The translations under genes were made by a program, and so were the position numbers. DNA of 64,000 nt from Nephrocerus scutellatus (lineage: Eukaryota; Arthropoda; Insecta; Diptera; Pipunculidae), in NCBI GenBank assembly GCA_947095585.1, contig OX352762.1, positions 29,116,669-29,180,668 on the forward strand, in the 5' to 3' direction. Under the pieces are notes generated by a model. The model was not told where the DNA came from. It saw only the letters and a list, made by a program, of their open reading frames with translations, and searched no databases. Of the stretch, positions 34,771 to 46,872 are shown piece by piece; positions within the stretch are counted from its first letter, which is position 1; every line of letters begins with the position of its first letter.

Positions 34771-36482
34771 TAATATGTTTTACAATGGCAGAGTTTCTTC
34801 GGACGCTGTAATATAATTTTTCATCGTTAAGCTGAAAAAAGCTTGGCAGGCTGCGGTGGACAGGAACTAAATCGCATGAGAAAAGAAAGTCCTTTGCCTA
34901 AACCTTTGCCTAAACCAGGTGGCCCAGATATTAAGGCTGCCAGATAGCCAGAGATTTTCAGGAGCCCAGGATCAAACCCCTGTTGCAGAATCGAATATTA
35001 TGACGAATTTAGAAAAAGTAGAGCAGCTAAATAACAAGTTTAGATTTGTTTCGTCGTCTTCAAAAAAAAAATGGTCAGCCATACTCCTAGAGATTCCTTA
35101 AAGAAACTTGGCGTTAGTATTTTGTTAGAATTATCTTCTGGTAATTATAAAATTGTCTATAAAGCATTCCCGTTTTATTTTAGTTAAAGTTGTTAAAGAT
35201 GGTGTTCAGTCTGTACTCCAATGCATTGATTACCAAACATATGTAGATTAATTTAGTAAGAGTTCTAGAAGTTTTTCTATTAGTATTATGCTATCATGCT
35301 ATCCAATAGTAATATCCGAGCATTAAATTAGCGGTTAAAAGTACGTCTTGTTTTCTCACTCAGTTGGAACCCACAGCTGTCTGTACAACTATTTCCCCAC
35401 GTTTGTTATCCATTAAAGTGTAAATAAACATTTTGCTGGCAAAAAGTTGCTACCTGTAATCTACAAAACGTTGTAGCTAAACTAATAAAACAATAATATC
35501 CATCCGACAAGAAAATGATGTGAATGACCCGTTGCTCTGCAGGTCGGCTTTCGTTGTATTGTTGCGCTTGTTAAAATCTCCTTTCTTTAATTGAATCGTA
35601 AAAATATGTTTTCCGCATCAGATAAATTTTTATCTTACGGACGTTTTATTTGATTGGATTTGAGTTTCAGTTGTCAGTCATATTATGCGCTTGACCGACG
35701 AGTTTGTTTCGTTTAACCGTAATTGTGATTTACAGACAGCCGACTGACCTGTCAAAAAAATGTCAATTACTTTAGCTCATGTGGGGATTTGTTGTTTTTC
35801 GTGTCTTACCATAGTAGTTCGAAGTAGGTCCTTTCGCAAGCGAAATTTATTTTCAAAGCGTTTTTTTTATCTATGAGCGGCAAAAGCGGCCTAGATATGT
35901 CGCGTAGCGGTGTGCTTGTCATTTGAATTTTTTATTTTAAAATGCAAATCCGATTAAACCGAAATAATTTCTATCATATCTGAAACTAATCGGCTAATTT
36001 CTTATGCTTTCTCCGGTTTGTGGATTTGACGTCTTTGACACTTTGAAAAGCCGCCTAAACCTGGACGTTCACGTTGTACTTGCCGAGTAAGAAAGCGCAT
36101 TTTTTACATAGGCCAAACTGCTATATACAATGCAAATAGATGATTAGTTTTTATTTTTTAGAGTTGCATGTACATAAACGGTGATCGTGCATGGTGGCAT
36201 ATAAATATACTATGCCCGTCTATATGTAGACTCGCATTGGGGTGAACACTAAAAATTTACCTTCTTTCTATGATTGTTCACCCTAGGAATGAACGGTTTC
36301 TGGTTTGTATTACTTAATTTAATGTCAATTGTCTTACAAAGAAAATATTTTTAAATTTTTATAAAAGTTAGCAAATCACTGAATTAGTATACTGACGATA
36401 TTTCATTACAGTTTTAGAAGAGTGAATGAGAAAGGCAATAAGTATATAGATACATTCTTCATATAACCATAGAAAAAAACAG
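34771..36482. other. AT-rich intergenic DNA
   Basis: No family recognised. A 60-codon frame at 34919-35101 (with LEKVEQLNNKFRFVSSSSKKK) looks like decayed coding text but I cannot assign it. Confidence 0.45.
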
Positions 36483-36730
36483 CCAACAAAAATTAAAATT
36501 TTTCTTGTAAATTCTCTAATCGGAGAAACACATGTAGGCAGTTTGAATCACATCCTAATTTTTACAAAAACTGTTGTCCATCGGATATACACATGTGTAT
36601 AAAATTTTAAGAAAATCGGATAGATTAAAAAAAATTGTATGGTATCCCCCGACCCTGGGATCCGATCACTACCAAATTTTTTCAAAAAGTTTTGTCCAAC
36701 GGTGATACATATGTGTATAAAATTTAAAAA
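36483..36730 (-). repeat. CACATGTG-family repeat, inverted relative to its array
   Basis: Reads on the minus strand as the right-hand terminus of the family (ATTAGAGAATTTACAAGAAA). Three cores lie at about 36530, 36590 and 36708 (ACACATGTAGG, ATACACATGTGTATAAA, ATACATATGTGTATA), spaced about 60-120 bases. A CCCCGACCCTGGGATCCGATCAC block matches the GGGCC-rich block of other copies. Confidence 0.65.
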
Positions 36731-36859
36731 AAAATAAGGTTTATGACAAGATTAAAATAGCATCAAATGCTTAGCACGGTTCTTTTAAATTGTGTGATTT
36801 CTTTAAGCCACAAATATTTCAGATTTCCATTATAAACATTCCAGCAATTTTTATTTATT

Positions 36860-37790
36860 CCAAAAGTCCCCGAAAGGACCCTCTAAAAAACCCCTCAAGA
36901 CCACCTAGAGACCCCTCCTTCAAGATCACCCTCAAAACCTTGTTAAGATATCGTTACGACCCCCATCAAGACCCAAGACAAGACCCAAACCCTCTCTCAA
37001 GACTACACTCAAGACCCTTTTAAAATGCCCCCTTTTAATACCCTTAAAACCCCAACTAAACCATCCTAAGACTCTACTTAAGAAACTCCCACAATCCCAT
37101 CAGGATCCACCCAAGACCACCTAAAGACCCCCTCAAGACCCAACAAAAGATCCTCACAAAACCACCTCGAGAGGCCCTTTAAGACTTCCTTTAAGATCAC
37201 CTCAATACCCCGTTAAAACCACGTTACAATCCCCATCAATACTCCCTCAGGACCCCCTCAAACCCCTTAAAGGTTCCTTTAAGACTCCCTCAAAACAGTC
37301 TCAAGACCACCTAAAAGCCCTTTAAAGGTTCCACTCACCACCCTCTTAAAATCCCCGCAAGACCACCCCCTCAAAACATTCTTCATATCACCTCAAGACA
37401 CCACCCATGACCCTCTCAAAATCCCCTCAAGAACCCCTTAAGACCACCTAAAGACTCCCTCAAGACCCCCTAAATATCCTCACAAAACTCCCTTGAGACG
37501 CCCTCTAGACTACTTAAAGACTCTCAAGACCCCACTCACTTCCCTTTCAGAACCCCCTATAGCCCTACTCAAGACCACTTAAGAATCCCTCAAAACTCCT
37601 CTCAAAACCCCCTCAAGACCCTCTCAAAACCCCTAAAAGTCCCCTTTTAAACCCATTAAGACCCCACAAAACCCTCTTAAGACTACACTCAAGAAACTCG
37701 CGAAAACCCCTAAATATTCCCTCAATACCACCTAAAGACCCCCTCAAGACCCCACAAAAGATCTCTAACCCCCCTCAAGATAAAACTGGG
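36860..37790 (+). repeat. CCCTCAAGACC minisatellite, 0.9 kb
   Basis: Degenerate tandem units of about 11-14 bases (CCCTCAAGACCCC, CCACCTAAAGA, CCCTTTAAGACT), continuous for about 930 bp. The plus strand is almost G-free apart from the G in AAGAC. It directly follows a CACATGTG-family copy. The units are too diverged for a recent expansion. Confidence 0.9.
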
Positions 37791-37911
37791 TAAACAAATT
37801 TCGCTTTTCTTCACTGTTGACATTTTCAATCCTCTTCTCTCTTCTACTCACCCTCTTTCAAAAGGTTTCCCTTTTATGGAAAATAAATAGTTGAGTAGGT
37901 CATGTTGTGTT

Positions 37912-38165
37912 GTACAGATGCAATGAATTGCAAAATTTCAGATGGATTCTGTTGTAAGAGATAGTCTGCAGAGAATGACAGGAGAGAGATGTCTATCAGA
38001 CGTCAGACTCTCATGTATCACAGTCCTTTCGTTTTGTACTGTACAGATGTATTTGAGTTGCGAAATTTCCGTTGGATCCTAGTGTTAAGGGATAGTTCGC
38101 TGGGAACGACTGTGGTGAGGAACATGACTTTCAAACTATGGCTCAGCGTCACGGTCCTTTCGTGT
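37912..38165 (+). repeat. Two diverged 129-bp tandem copies
   Basis: GTACAGATG at 37912 and again at 38041 begin two colinear copies. Both carry TTGC(A/G)AAATTTC, then TTGGATCCTAGTGT-like text, GGGATAGT and CAC(A/G)GTCCTTTCGT. Identity is about 70 percent by eye. Confidence 0.65.
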
Positions 38166-38169
38166 TTCC

Positions 38170-39637
38170 ATTTTCCATCAATTTGCAAGCCCTAGCGCCA
38201 GGCATGCAAGGACGCAGTCATCAACTACCACAATCCACAAATACTGTGCTCTTCTTTTTCTTTCACCTTTTCTCTCTTTCTGGAAATGTTGATGGTCCCT
38301 TTTCATTGCAACATTACAATATTGCTTGCCTGCTATAACTTCTGACTGGAAAACCTCGTTTGTCGTATGTTTGTATACATGTATGTGTGTATAATATATG
38401 TTCTGCAATCCATGCAAGCGAGTGTTAAATTTTCTCTTGGATGTGTGCTCAGCCTCACAGCAAATGCAGAGAATCTTAATGACCTTGAAAATTTTCGAAT
38501 CTGATATGCGATTCCTCGAACGAAGGATGTAGCTGCACATGCGGCCATGAGCATAGAGCAACAAATCGTATTTAGGCGCCAAAACCGACTGGCAAAGGCC
38601 TTCAAGAGCGCACGTCATAGTGCATAGCATAGTGAATATTAAGCAGGATGCTCAACGAAATATTTTTCATCGTATGCTGTGGCACGGACTCCCTTACTCA
38701 GAATGTTTCAGTTGTTGCTGTGTGTACAGTACATAGCTGTTTGGGGTAGCACAACGCAGATCGAGATTTGAAATTGCGTCAAACGACCGCTTCAGTTCGT
38801 TTTTTATTGTCTTTTTATTTATAATTGTTGTGCTCATATTTCAAGTATTTACCTGGTGCAGGTGAATGTAAAAAAAAATATTTGGTAAATGAAAAAGTGT
38901 TGACAGTGAAACTTAAAGGTACGATGGCAATATTGTCATGTTTCGATATCCTATTTATGGTGCTCACGTTTGAGTGAATATATGTCAAACTCATTATTAT
39001 TTATGCAGTTCGACTGTATAAGAATAATGCTGAGAAAGGATAAATACGTCGTATATAACGAGCCAAATATTGATTTTTCGATGAAAAATTGACGACAAGG
39101 TGTATAGTAAATTTAATTTCAAGCTGTGTCCTTAAAACAGGTAAATAACAAAAGTAATAAGGATACGAGCACATACTAGTAGGCCTGTTTTGCAGATATT
39201 TTGTGGGAAATGTTTATTACTTCTTTGTTTAACAATTTAGATACATATTATAGGAATGAATTCTGTTTTAACGAAATATAGATGCACGTTTTTATTTCAA
39301 GGCATTCAAAGATTTCGGTTATTGTGGATGGTAATTGAAGGTCGATAAAAATATCGGTTGTGTCATGTTGAAGTATTAGAAATAAGACACACATTATAAG
39401 GAAAATAATACATTTTTAAGGTTTGTTATTTAAATAAGGATTCATAACTGAAAATTCGATATTTGGTTCCTAGTGTTGTTTGAAATATGTTGCTATGTTG
39501 ATATGATCGATTTACCAAAGTTCGTCTGCTCGTTTGGTTTGGCTATTTGCAGAGCAATTTCACATATTGAAGAAGTTGCTTGGCATTCCTATTGAAAATA
39601 TCAAGAGAATCTGTAAACAACCCCATAGATAGAGTTC
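38170..39637. other. AT-rich intergenic DNA
   Basis: No gene recognised. The minus-strand frame at 38178-38630 (150 codons) has no family motif and ordinary composition, and is probably chance. Confidence 0.45.
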
Positions 39638-40165
39638 AGTTTTTAAATTCTATTAACTTCGCGTGTTCGTGGCTGGCTGGCTCAGGTTTTATGATAAATT
39701 TTTAATCCACTTCCCAAAGCCCGATTTTATTGAAATTTTGCACACATGTATATTTTCGGTGACAATAATTTCTATTATTAATTTCAGAGGGATTGGGGGG
39801 CTCCCATACAAATTTTCCTTTTAGCGGCATCAGATCATATCGAAAAATTTAAATTTTTAAATTCGCTTGCCCATGGCACGTCTGTCTGTCGGTCGGTCGG
39901 TCTTTTTGTCGTGGACTTTTGCGATCACTTTTTTAACCCACTTTCCAAAATTTAAAAAAAAATAAGCTCGACTTTCTTCAAATTTTACACTCATGTGTAT
40001 CTCTGATGGATAACACTAATTGTAAAAAATTTTACAGACGCCGGGCCCTGGGGTCGTGGGGCCTCATACAAATTTAAAATAAAAATTAACCCGATTTTTG
40101 TAAAATTTTATACACATGTGTATCTCCCTCCGATAGACAAAACTTTTTTGTCACGCTTTTTTCAT
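39638..40165 (+). repeat. CACATGTG-family repeat with three sub-repeats
   Basis: Starts TAAATTCTATTAACTTCGCG. Three sub-repeats, each ending near a core, lie at 39743 (CACACATGTATATTTTCGG), 39989 (ACACTCATGTGTATCTCTG) and 40114 (TACACATGTGTATCTCC). CTGTCTGTCGGTCGGTCGG at 39882 is shared with the copy at 42470. It leads into an inverted minisatellite and a gag scrap. Confidence 0.7.
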
Positions 40166-40255
40166 CTAATTCTGTAAGTTTACAGTCTTGTATGCGTTAT
40201 TATGGTAGGACTTTTCATGGGGTGGTTTTGTTGTGACATTTTGTGGCCACGTTAG

Positions 40256-40322
40256 TTTGAGGGGGTCTTGGCCGGATATTAAGAGTGGTCTTGAGGGGTG
40301 TTTTGAAGATGACTTGAGGAAG
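40256..40322 (-). repeat. Short inverted CCCTCAAGACC array
   Basis: The minus strand reads CCCCTCAAGACC and CAAGACCCCCTCAAAC, units like those of the 36860-37790 array. It is joined directly to a gag-like coding scrap on its right. Confidence 0.7.
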
Positions 40323-40535
40323 TCATTTAGGAGATGTAATGGCTTGCGGTCACCCAACTGTACACCCGAAACCAACTTCTGAATCCTTTTTTGTTCGGAA
40401 TCAGCAACATTTTTGAGGATTGCTTGTTTAAGATTCTCGTATTTATTGGTTTGAGGTGAGCTGTGAACCGCTTCATGAACTTGTGTTAGCAGCCTATTAT
40501 CAATAGTCGCTAATATATAGTGGTGAACTTATTAA
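40320..40535 (-). pseudogene. LTR-retrotransposon gag scrap (CsRn1/Kabuki-like)
   Basis: The minus strand reads about 70 codons: a QVHEAVHSSPQTNKYENLKQ block near 40430-40490, LKNVADSEQKRIQKLVSGVQ near 40370-40420, then LGDRKPLHLL near 40335-40360. The order (YExLKxAL, DSExxRxxxLL, LGDRKPSxLL) is the capsid C-terminal region of CsRn1/Kabuki-type Ty3/gypsy Gag. It is cut off on its C-terminal side by the minisatellite. Assigned by motif memory. Confidence 0.6.
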
Positions 40536-42067
40536 GATCAGATTAATTGCACTGAATTGAAAACCATAATTCTAATTGAATGAAATACATTTCAATATTT
40601 TCGTAGTAGACAAGGTGTATTGAAATCTCTTATAATACCTTCCGCGAAAATTGTGCTCCTCAAAACTTTGCTTTAAACGTTTTTGAAAATGATTACCGAA
40701 ACTGATGATGTGACTAACATGCACTTCAGTTCATGAAACTCGAATGCTATTTGTAGTGAGAAGCAATCACAACAACAATTTAAAAGTTATCCAATTGCTC
40801 ATTAGAAGCGAAATCCATACATCATCTAAGTAAATAAAGAGCTGTGTGCGTAAGTAGTTTTACAGCATGAGCAAGAACTTTCATCACTTTCCTGATTTTT
40901 TTTAATGCATTTTATCCCCGAACGTTGACGTGTGGGTAGACAACAACCTATGTGTGTAAATTCTTTTGAATTGAAGAAAAAATGCTTTGGAGAGATATCA
41001 TCCTATGCATATGAAGTGGAAACAAGGGGCTTTGATTAAATTTATTTATTTTACGATTAAAGCCGGCACAGATCAACTTGTGTAGTTTAAGTTGAATTCG
41101 CATAAAGGAAAAGAAAGGAAAAGAAAGGAATAGAAAGGAAAAGAAAAGAATAATTTACAGGGATATGAAATGGGCAAAACATAACGCTGCATCTTGAGTC
41201 TTTATATGAAATCACAAAGACGCAGAAAAACCCAAACCGAAAACCCTAGTTCTACTAGTTCTTAATAAAAGGCCTAAAGGGAGCTCATAGAATGTCTTTC
41301 AATTTAAATCTGTTTTAATGTTTTTTATTCAAGTTTCGTTCTAGTGCAGCATTTTAAAAACTTCTTTTGATTGATCAAAGAGTGGTTCGGACGAAAAATA
41401 GTAGGTGGATAATAAAAAAATGTTTTTGGCAATTTGCTAATGCTCATTATACATGCTTGACCTTAAAGATGACCTCTTTTAATTTTTACATATCATGCTC
41501 GTTGTGCTGGTGTAACATATGGACCAAAAAGCAATCTGTCTGACTTAATGATTTTGTGGTGCTTCTATGATATGTAGAAGGAAATTTCTTCATTTTGGCT
41601 TTTTCCATTTCCCACTTGTATTTTTGTGTGTTACAGCGGACAAGTACTAACATTATTTTTACGAGGGTTGCTGTGCTACGAGTTCATACGCACGTTGGTA
41701 ATGTGCTAATTCAAGACATAATGTTGGAAATTTGCCAAATGATAGCTATCATATGGTTATATGAATTTATTTGAAATGAGTCATTTGAATTGAAAGCTAT
41801 TGCGACAAAGAGCGTTTTTTATGCACTATGTATGCCAGCTCCGAATATATGTAATGGCTTTTTGTTATTCCCTTGATATTTTTTCATACTAGTATAGAAG
41901 TATGCAATTTGTAAAAAGGTAGTATAATGTATATATTAGTAGAGTGTAATATTGACCCAATTATTACTACTGTCGTTTATAATGCCCAAAAAAATGTATA
42001 AGATCTAACAGCAATTTGTGACTTTTTGGTGCAATAACATTTAACTGATAGCCGTTAAGTTATTCTG
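40536..42067. other. AT-rich intergenic DNA
   Basis: No gene recognised. A purine-rich (GGAAAAGAAA)n tract of five units is at 41104-41155. Confidence 0.5.
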
Positions 42068-42310
42068 TATTTTTAAATACTCTAAATTAACTTCGTGTGC
42101 CCATGGCTGTACATTACTTCTGCTTAGTCCCCATATTATGTGAGACGTCTTTGGGTTATAGTTCCCAAGCATTTCCTTTGCTTTCCGTAGGCGCTGGCTG
42201 GCTGGCTATCTGGCTGGTCATATTTTCTGATCAATTTTTAACCCACTCTTCCCAAAGTCCGATTTTATTGAAGTTTTGCACACTTGTATATTTCCGGTGA
42301 CAATACTTTC
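42068..42310 (+). repeat. CACATGTG-family interspersed repeat
   Basis: Starts TAAATACTCTAAATTAACTT and continues GTGTGCCCATGGCTG. An unrelated stretch interrupts it (about 42110-42190) before GGCTGGCTGG, the CAATTTTTAACCCACT body and a CACACTTGTATATTTCCGG core at 42276. Confidence 0.6.
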
Positions 42311-42469
42311 TTGCTTGCTTTACAGCTTAACTCATCTCAAAAGAAAGAATTTTAGTGATACTTCGTACCTAATTGTGTGAACGTCGCACCAACCGTGCGC
42401 TATGGCTGCTATGTTTTCAGCACCAAATGGGGCATTTCACCACAAAATCGAATCTCCGATCAGATAATT

Positions 42470-42660
42470 TACAAGAAAAATTTCAATTTAAAAATTCGCT
42501 TGCCCGTGGCACGTCTGTCTGTCGGTCGGTCGTTCTCAACCCCGCCCGGAGCCGAATCACTTCCAAATGTTTACTAAAAGTGTTGTCTATCGGAGATACA
42601 CATGCGTATACAATTTGAAGAAAATCGGGTACTTTTTAAAAAAAATTTGTATGGGTAACG
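42470..42660 (+). repeat. CACATGTG-family interspersed repeat
   Basis: Begins in AATTTACAAGAAAAATTTC, carries CTGTCTGTCGGTCGGTCG at 42515 and a GATACACATGCGTATAC core at 42593. It is a shortened copy. Confidence 0.6.
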
Positions 42661-45399
42661 GCTCTAACGTCTCCGATATGTGCTATGGTGATTTTGAAAA
42701 CCCTTAATTGTGTAATTGTGTTGGTAGGGACAAGTCTAGCCTTTTTGACTGGGCCACTGTATTTTATCCAATGATTCTTCGTTAGTAGCTTTCAAATCAT
42801 TGTCGTATAAGAAGTAATGATGTAGGTGTGTATCTTTGCTACACTTTCATTTGGATCGAACACTCCACTCGGCGTTATTCTATGCTAAGCTTGCTAAAAA
42901 AATAAAGTTGTCACTATGTAGGCAATAGTTTATTTGCAAACGTAAGACCTGCAAATAGAAATAATATTTGCTCTAACCAGCCTAGCATTCATTTTAAAAA
43001 AATACACTTAATTCATCCTTACACTGACACAAAGTGTCATCATCTCACAGTTTTGTCCTGAGACTAAGTAACAAGAGAATTTTACACAAAAAGAAACAAC
43101 CTTTTTGCTGCAAATATGTTTGTACGCTTACTCTATAAGCCATCATCGCATTAATTCTCATTTTGTTGTTGCTATAAAGAAGAGCTTTCGCAGGCATAAC
43201 AGAGCTCCAGCTAAAAAGGTTATAATTAAATTTTATTTTCTAGTGTGTTGTTGTGCTGTGCTAATTATAACGTTTAGACAGAATGGTTATTCGTATGTTT
43301 AACTGCAAGGAAACTAATCCAAACGTGACATACGACAGCTTGAATGTTTAAATATTTCACATTCAGCTTTGAAAAAACTTAATTTATAATATTATAACGT
43401 GTTCACTTTCAAAGAAATGAGCTAACATTGGTAACGCTGGAGGGATATTGCAGTGCTTTTCTGCATAAATCGTTTTGAACGTAAATTCTACTTTTATATT
43501 CTTTCGGTTTTTTTAGTGTTATGTGAGGAGTAATTAGATTATTTAAATAAGTTTGAAATGAAAATATAAAACACAGATGAAAGGATATAGGGAACGAATA
43601 ATGACTGCCCTTTGCGGTATTTGCATTTAGAGCAGAACTTAAAAGATTAGTTGAATTTAGAATTTGTTTTATTTAATTGATAATATGATCGGCAGAGTAG
43701 TTCACTTCGTTTCTAAACTGACTTCGTTACGAATAAATAACACAGAATAAAAATAATAATTAGATAAATTCTTGGGGCTCTAAACATAAATGTTATCTCT
43801 GAAACTTTTTAATTTCAAGAATGTTGTCACGGCTATTGGTATTTGTTCATATCTCTGTCGTTTGTTTAAAAACTGGAGTGGCAACAAATGCTTACCAGAA
43901 AAAGTGTGAGTGCTGGGACTCAATAGGATGGATGTGTAAACAAGTTTTTCCTTACAAATAAAAAATATGATTTCGCGTAATAATTTTGAAAACGATATTT
44001 TATATAACTTCCAATTAATCGCGAACAAACATAAAAACCATGGCTAAGGGCACTGCTACTGAGGTAATTATTCGTCTCCCAGGCTCTTGGGCACTACCAG
44101 CTAGTCCCTATGTGTACAAAATAAATACTACCTAATGGAATACAACAAAATCTGATAAAAATTATAACAACTTAGTTTACTTTGCGCTGCATGCTCAACA
44201 ACTAATGTGTTGCAGATTCGTTGTCTAGGACTGGCATAATCATTTATTTTTATGCAAAATTATTTGTCTTTAGCGAGCCATTGACATAAAATTAGGTAAG
44301 AAATATAATGTTTAAGCAACATTAGGCCTGTTAGTTTAACATAAGTCGAATCTAATCGTTTCAGTTAATCAAAAGACCACAACAACTGAAGGTTATCCGT
44401 GCTTTTACGTATCCAAATCTACTCTGCCACGAGTATGTCATCAGGCGACTTCAGACATCGCCGCCGGTTTTGTTGCACTGAAATTGTTGCTACAAAAAAT
44501 TCTTTCGAAAAGCAAGAATAGACTAAGTCAGCAAAGTCAATTTAATTTCCTCCAATGTTGACATGAACTAGTTTCCCACCGTGCGGTGTGGTAGGTTAAG
44601 TTGTGCTTTCTATTTGTTATTGCTAAGCCATTAAAGCATCAAACGTCTAATTAGAGGAGGAATGACTCAAATGATTAAAGCTAAAAATGGAATGTTGAGA
44701 ACACATTCAATACGTAAATATTGCTTGCCCCATAACTGAATTCTCCCACCCAGCGATCATAACAATGACAGAAAAAATTCACATCCATTTTGCACATAAG
44801 AAATTTATTGGTTTAATAGCCCGCATATTGCCCTCATTCCCGTCTGCATTCACTTCATCTTGACCCCTTCCGAGTTGGCCTCGGAAAGCAAATTGCAATT
44901 GCAGACGAGTCTACCAGCTATCGAGTGATCGAGTGAGCTCTTCGTTCAAATGTATCCGTCTTAAATAGTGTTACACATTCCTTCCACATGCCTGTACTTA
45001 TATGGAATTTGAATTTGCCGCGATACAATTAAGATGCGTAACACTGGCGACACTGGCATTTGCGATTATAGCAAGCAGACCTATAGTACGGGATGTCCAC
45101 GTCATTTGGAATGCCATTTGCTGGAAACCATGGTCATCGTTTATGCCTCGATGAACATTAAAAAGTGGTGCGTCGCCTGTCTGTGGTATACATCTATTGT
45201 TGAACCTTCTTTTTGTAATAAATTAATTGTTTCCGTTGCCTTTTGTTCTAAGAGCGTAATTTGTTTGCACTTATGTGGAGTGTAAGCTAATTGATTTTGT
45301 TATTATAATAAAAGAAGTTGCATCTTCTAGAAATATTCCGTTGTGGCTAATTACGAAAAATAACACGATGAGCGAGCGTAACAGTACGAAACAGAAGCA
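42661..45399. other. AT-rich intergenic DNA
   Basis: About 2.7 kb without a recognisable gene. Open frames at 43780-44028 (minus) and 45034-45285 (plus) lack family motifs. Confidence 0.5.
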
Positions 45400-45918
45400 T
45401 TCAGGAAATATGTTCTTTACAGACATAGTTAGTGCGCCGAAGGGGTGTGTTAAGGAAGATCATTTTAAGGAGCTAATAGTTGATAAACGAACAGAATATT
45501 CGCAACTTCGCTTAGTTTTTCAAGAGAATGTAGATTAATCAATTTTAGACGTTTCACACAAAGGGGTAAGTCATATATATTTGACCAAGAAAGACCACTG
45601 TGGAATGGATAACGTAATAGGATGACCAAATGGTAATGGTAATAATATGGTAACGAAAATAGTTCACAGCCAGGTCAGGTAGTAGAGTGACCAAAGGGAC
45701 AGGTTGATGACTAATAACATAGGTCGTAGCTAATGAAGGAAGCATTAAAGTACAGGAATATGACATGACATTTATTAACATTCCAAACAAAATTTTCGGC
45801 GCCACGTTGAAAAGCTTTTCAGGTCATTTTTAAGTGGACAAGAGTCAAGATGATTGATATATTTCTGTAGATTATGCTGTCGTAGGCATAAACAGTAAGG
45901 TGTGATTCTTCGTTAATA

Positions 45919-46872
45919 AAGGGTTTTTCAATAAGAGCACTTCAACTTTTTTTTTGAATAAAACACAAACTGTTCGACTTTTGAACTAATTTTTTTTTTT
46001 TATTAACGAATTTGAACATATACATATGATACATTTAAGTATGAAACTCGATTTCTTTTGCATGACCACCGCGTGCACGTTTTACGAAGTCCAAACTTTG
46101 AACCCAATTTTCGACCACTCTTTCGCATAAATCGGCCGAAACTCCAGCAATTTCACGTTCAATATTGGCTCTGAGCTCCTGCAACGTCGCCGGCTTATTG
46201 GCATAGACCAATGACTTCACATAACCCCAAAGAAAATAATCTAGAGGTGTCAAATCACACGAGCGCGGCGGCCACTGGACGGGCCCATTTCGCGAAATAA
46301 CACGCTCATCGAACTTAGTCTTCAATAACGCGATTGTATCGTGTGCTGTGTGGCATGTGGCCCCGTCCTGCTGAAACCACATGTCGTCCAAGTCCATTCC
46401 ATTCAATTGCGGCCAAAAAAAATCGGTTATCATATCGCGGTACCGATTTCCATTAACAGTAACGTGGCGATCGTTATCGTCGATGAAAAAATATGGCCCA
46501 ATGACGCCGCCGGCATGTAATCCGCACCACACAGTGACTTTTTCGGGATGCAACGGTGCCTCATGAATCACGTGTGGGTTGCTTTCTGCCCAGTAACGCA
46601 TATTTTGCTTGTTGACAAATCCTTCTAGCCAAAAGTGAGCCTCATCGCTGAAGATGATTTTTCGGTGAAAATCTGCTCTTAAAGTAGCGGCAACAGAACG
46701 ATTATTTTGATAAAAAATTTGCACGATTTGCAATCGCTGTTCACATGTGTAGCGTTCTATAATGAAATGTATACTAATGAAGTTTCCAAATGACAAAATA
46801 ACAATAAAAAATATGGCGTCGTTCGCCGTTCCTATCGGAGAAAAGTTGAAGCGCACCTGTTGAAACACCCGA
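45919..46872 (-). mobile_element. DD41D mariner-like element (rosa-like), internally deleted
   Basis: 954 bp flanked by TA on both sides (45917-45918 and 46873-46874). The terminal inverted repeats are imperfect over about 31 bases: the left end begins AAGGGTTTTTCAA and the right end, reverse complemented, begins TCGGGTGTTTCAA, and both reach CTTCAACTTTT. It encodes a transposase on the minus strand that lacks the linker between DNA-binding and catalytic domains. DD41D spacing matches the rosa family known from fruit flies. Confidence 0.88.
46035..46840 (-). pseudogene. DD41D mariner transposase, missing its middle
   Basis: The catalytic half is open and well kept. First Asp: IIFSDEAHFWLEG near 46640. 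Second Asp: WFQQDGATCHTA near 46350-46385. Third Asp: PPRSCDLTPLDYFLWGYVKS near 46205-46270. There are 41 residues between the second and third Asp. The N-terminus reads only ERYTCEQRLQIVQIFYQNN and SVAATLRA from the first helix-turn-helix. It then jumps to DFHRKIIF, so the second DNA-binding region and linker (over a hundred residues in a typical mariner) are absent. An open frame extends into the right TIR, but its first codons are TIR sequence. It would be unable to bind its ends normally. Confidence 0.88.

Noticed and set aside
36790..37023. 77-codon Pro/Arg-rich frame
   Set aside because: It is the beginning of the CCCTCAAGACC minisatellite.
36860..37790. CRISPR-like array
   Set aside because: Units are short, contiguous and degenerate with no unique spacers, in a eukaryotic setting.
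38178..38630. 150-codon minus-strand frame
   Set aside because: No family motif, mixed Cys/Arg composition, overlaps a tandem duplication. Likely chance.
45275..45538. 87-codon plus-strand frame
   Set aside because: It is antisense to the decayed C-terminal part of the LINE relic at 45400-45918 and has no motif.
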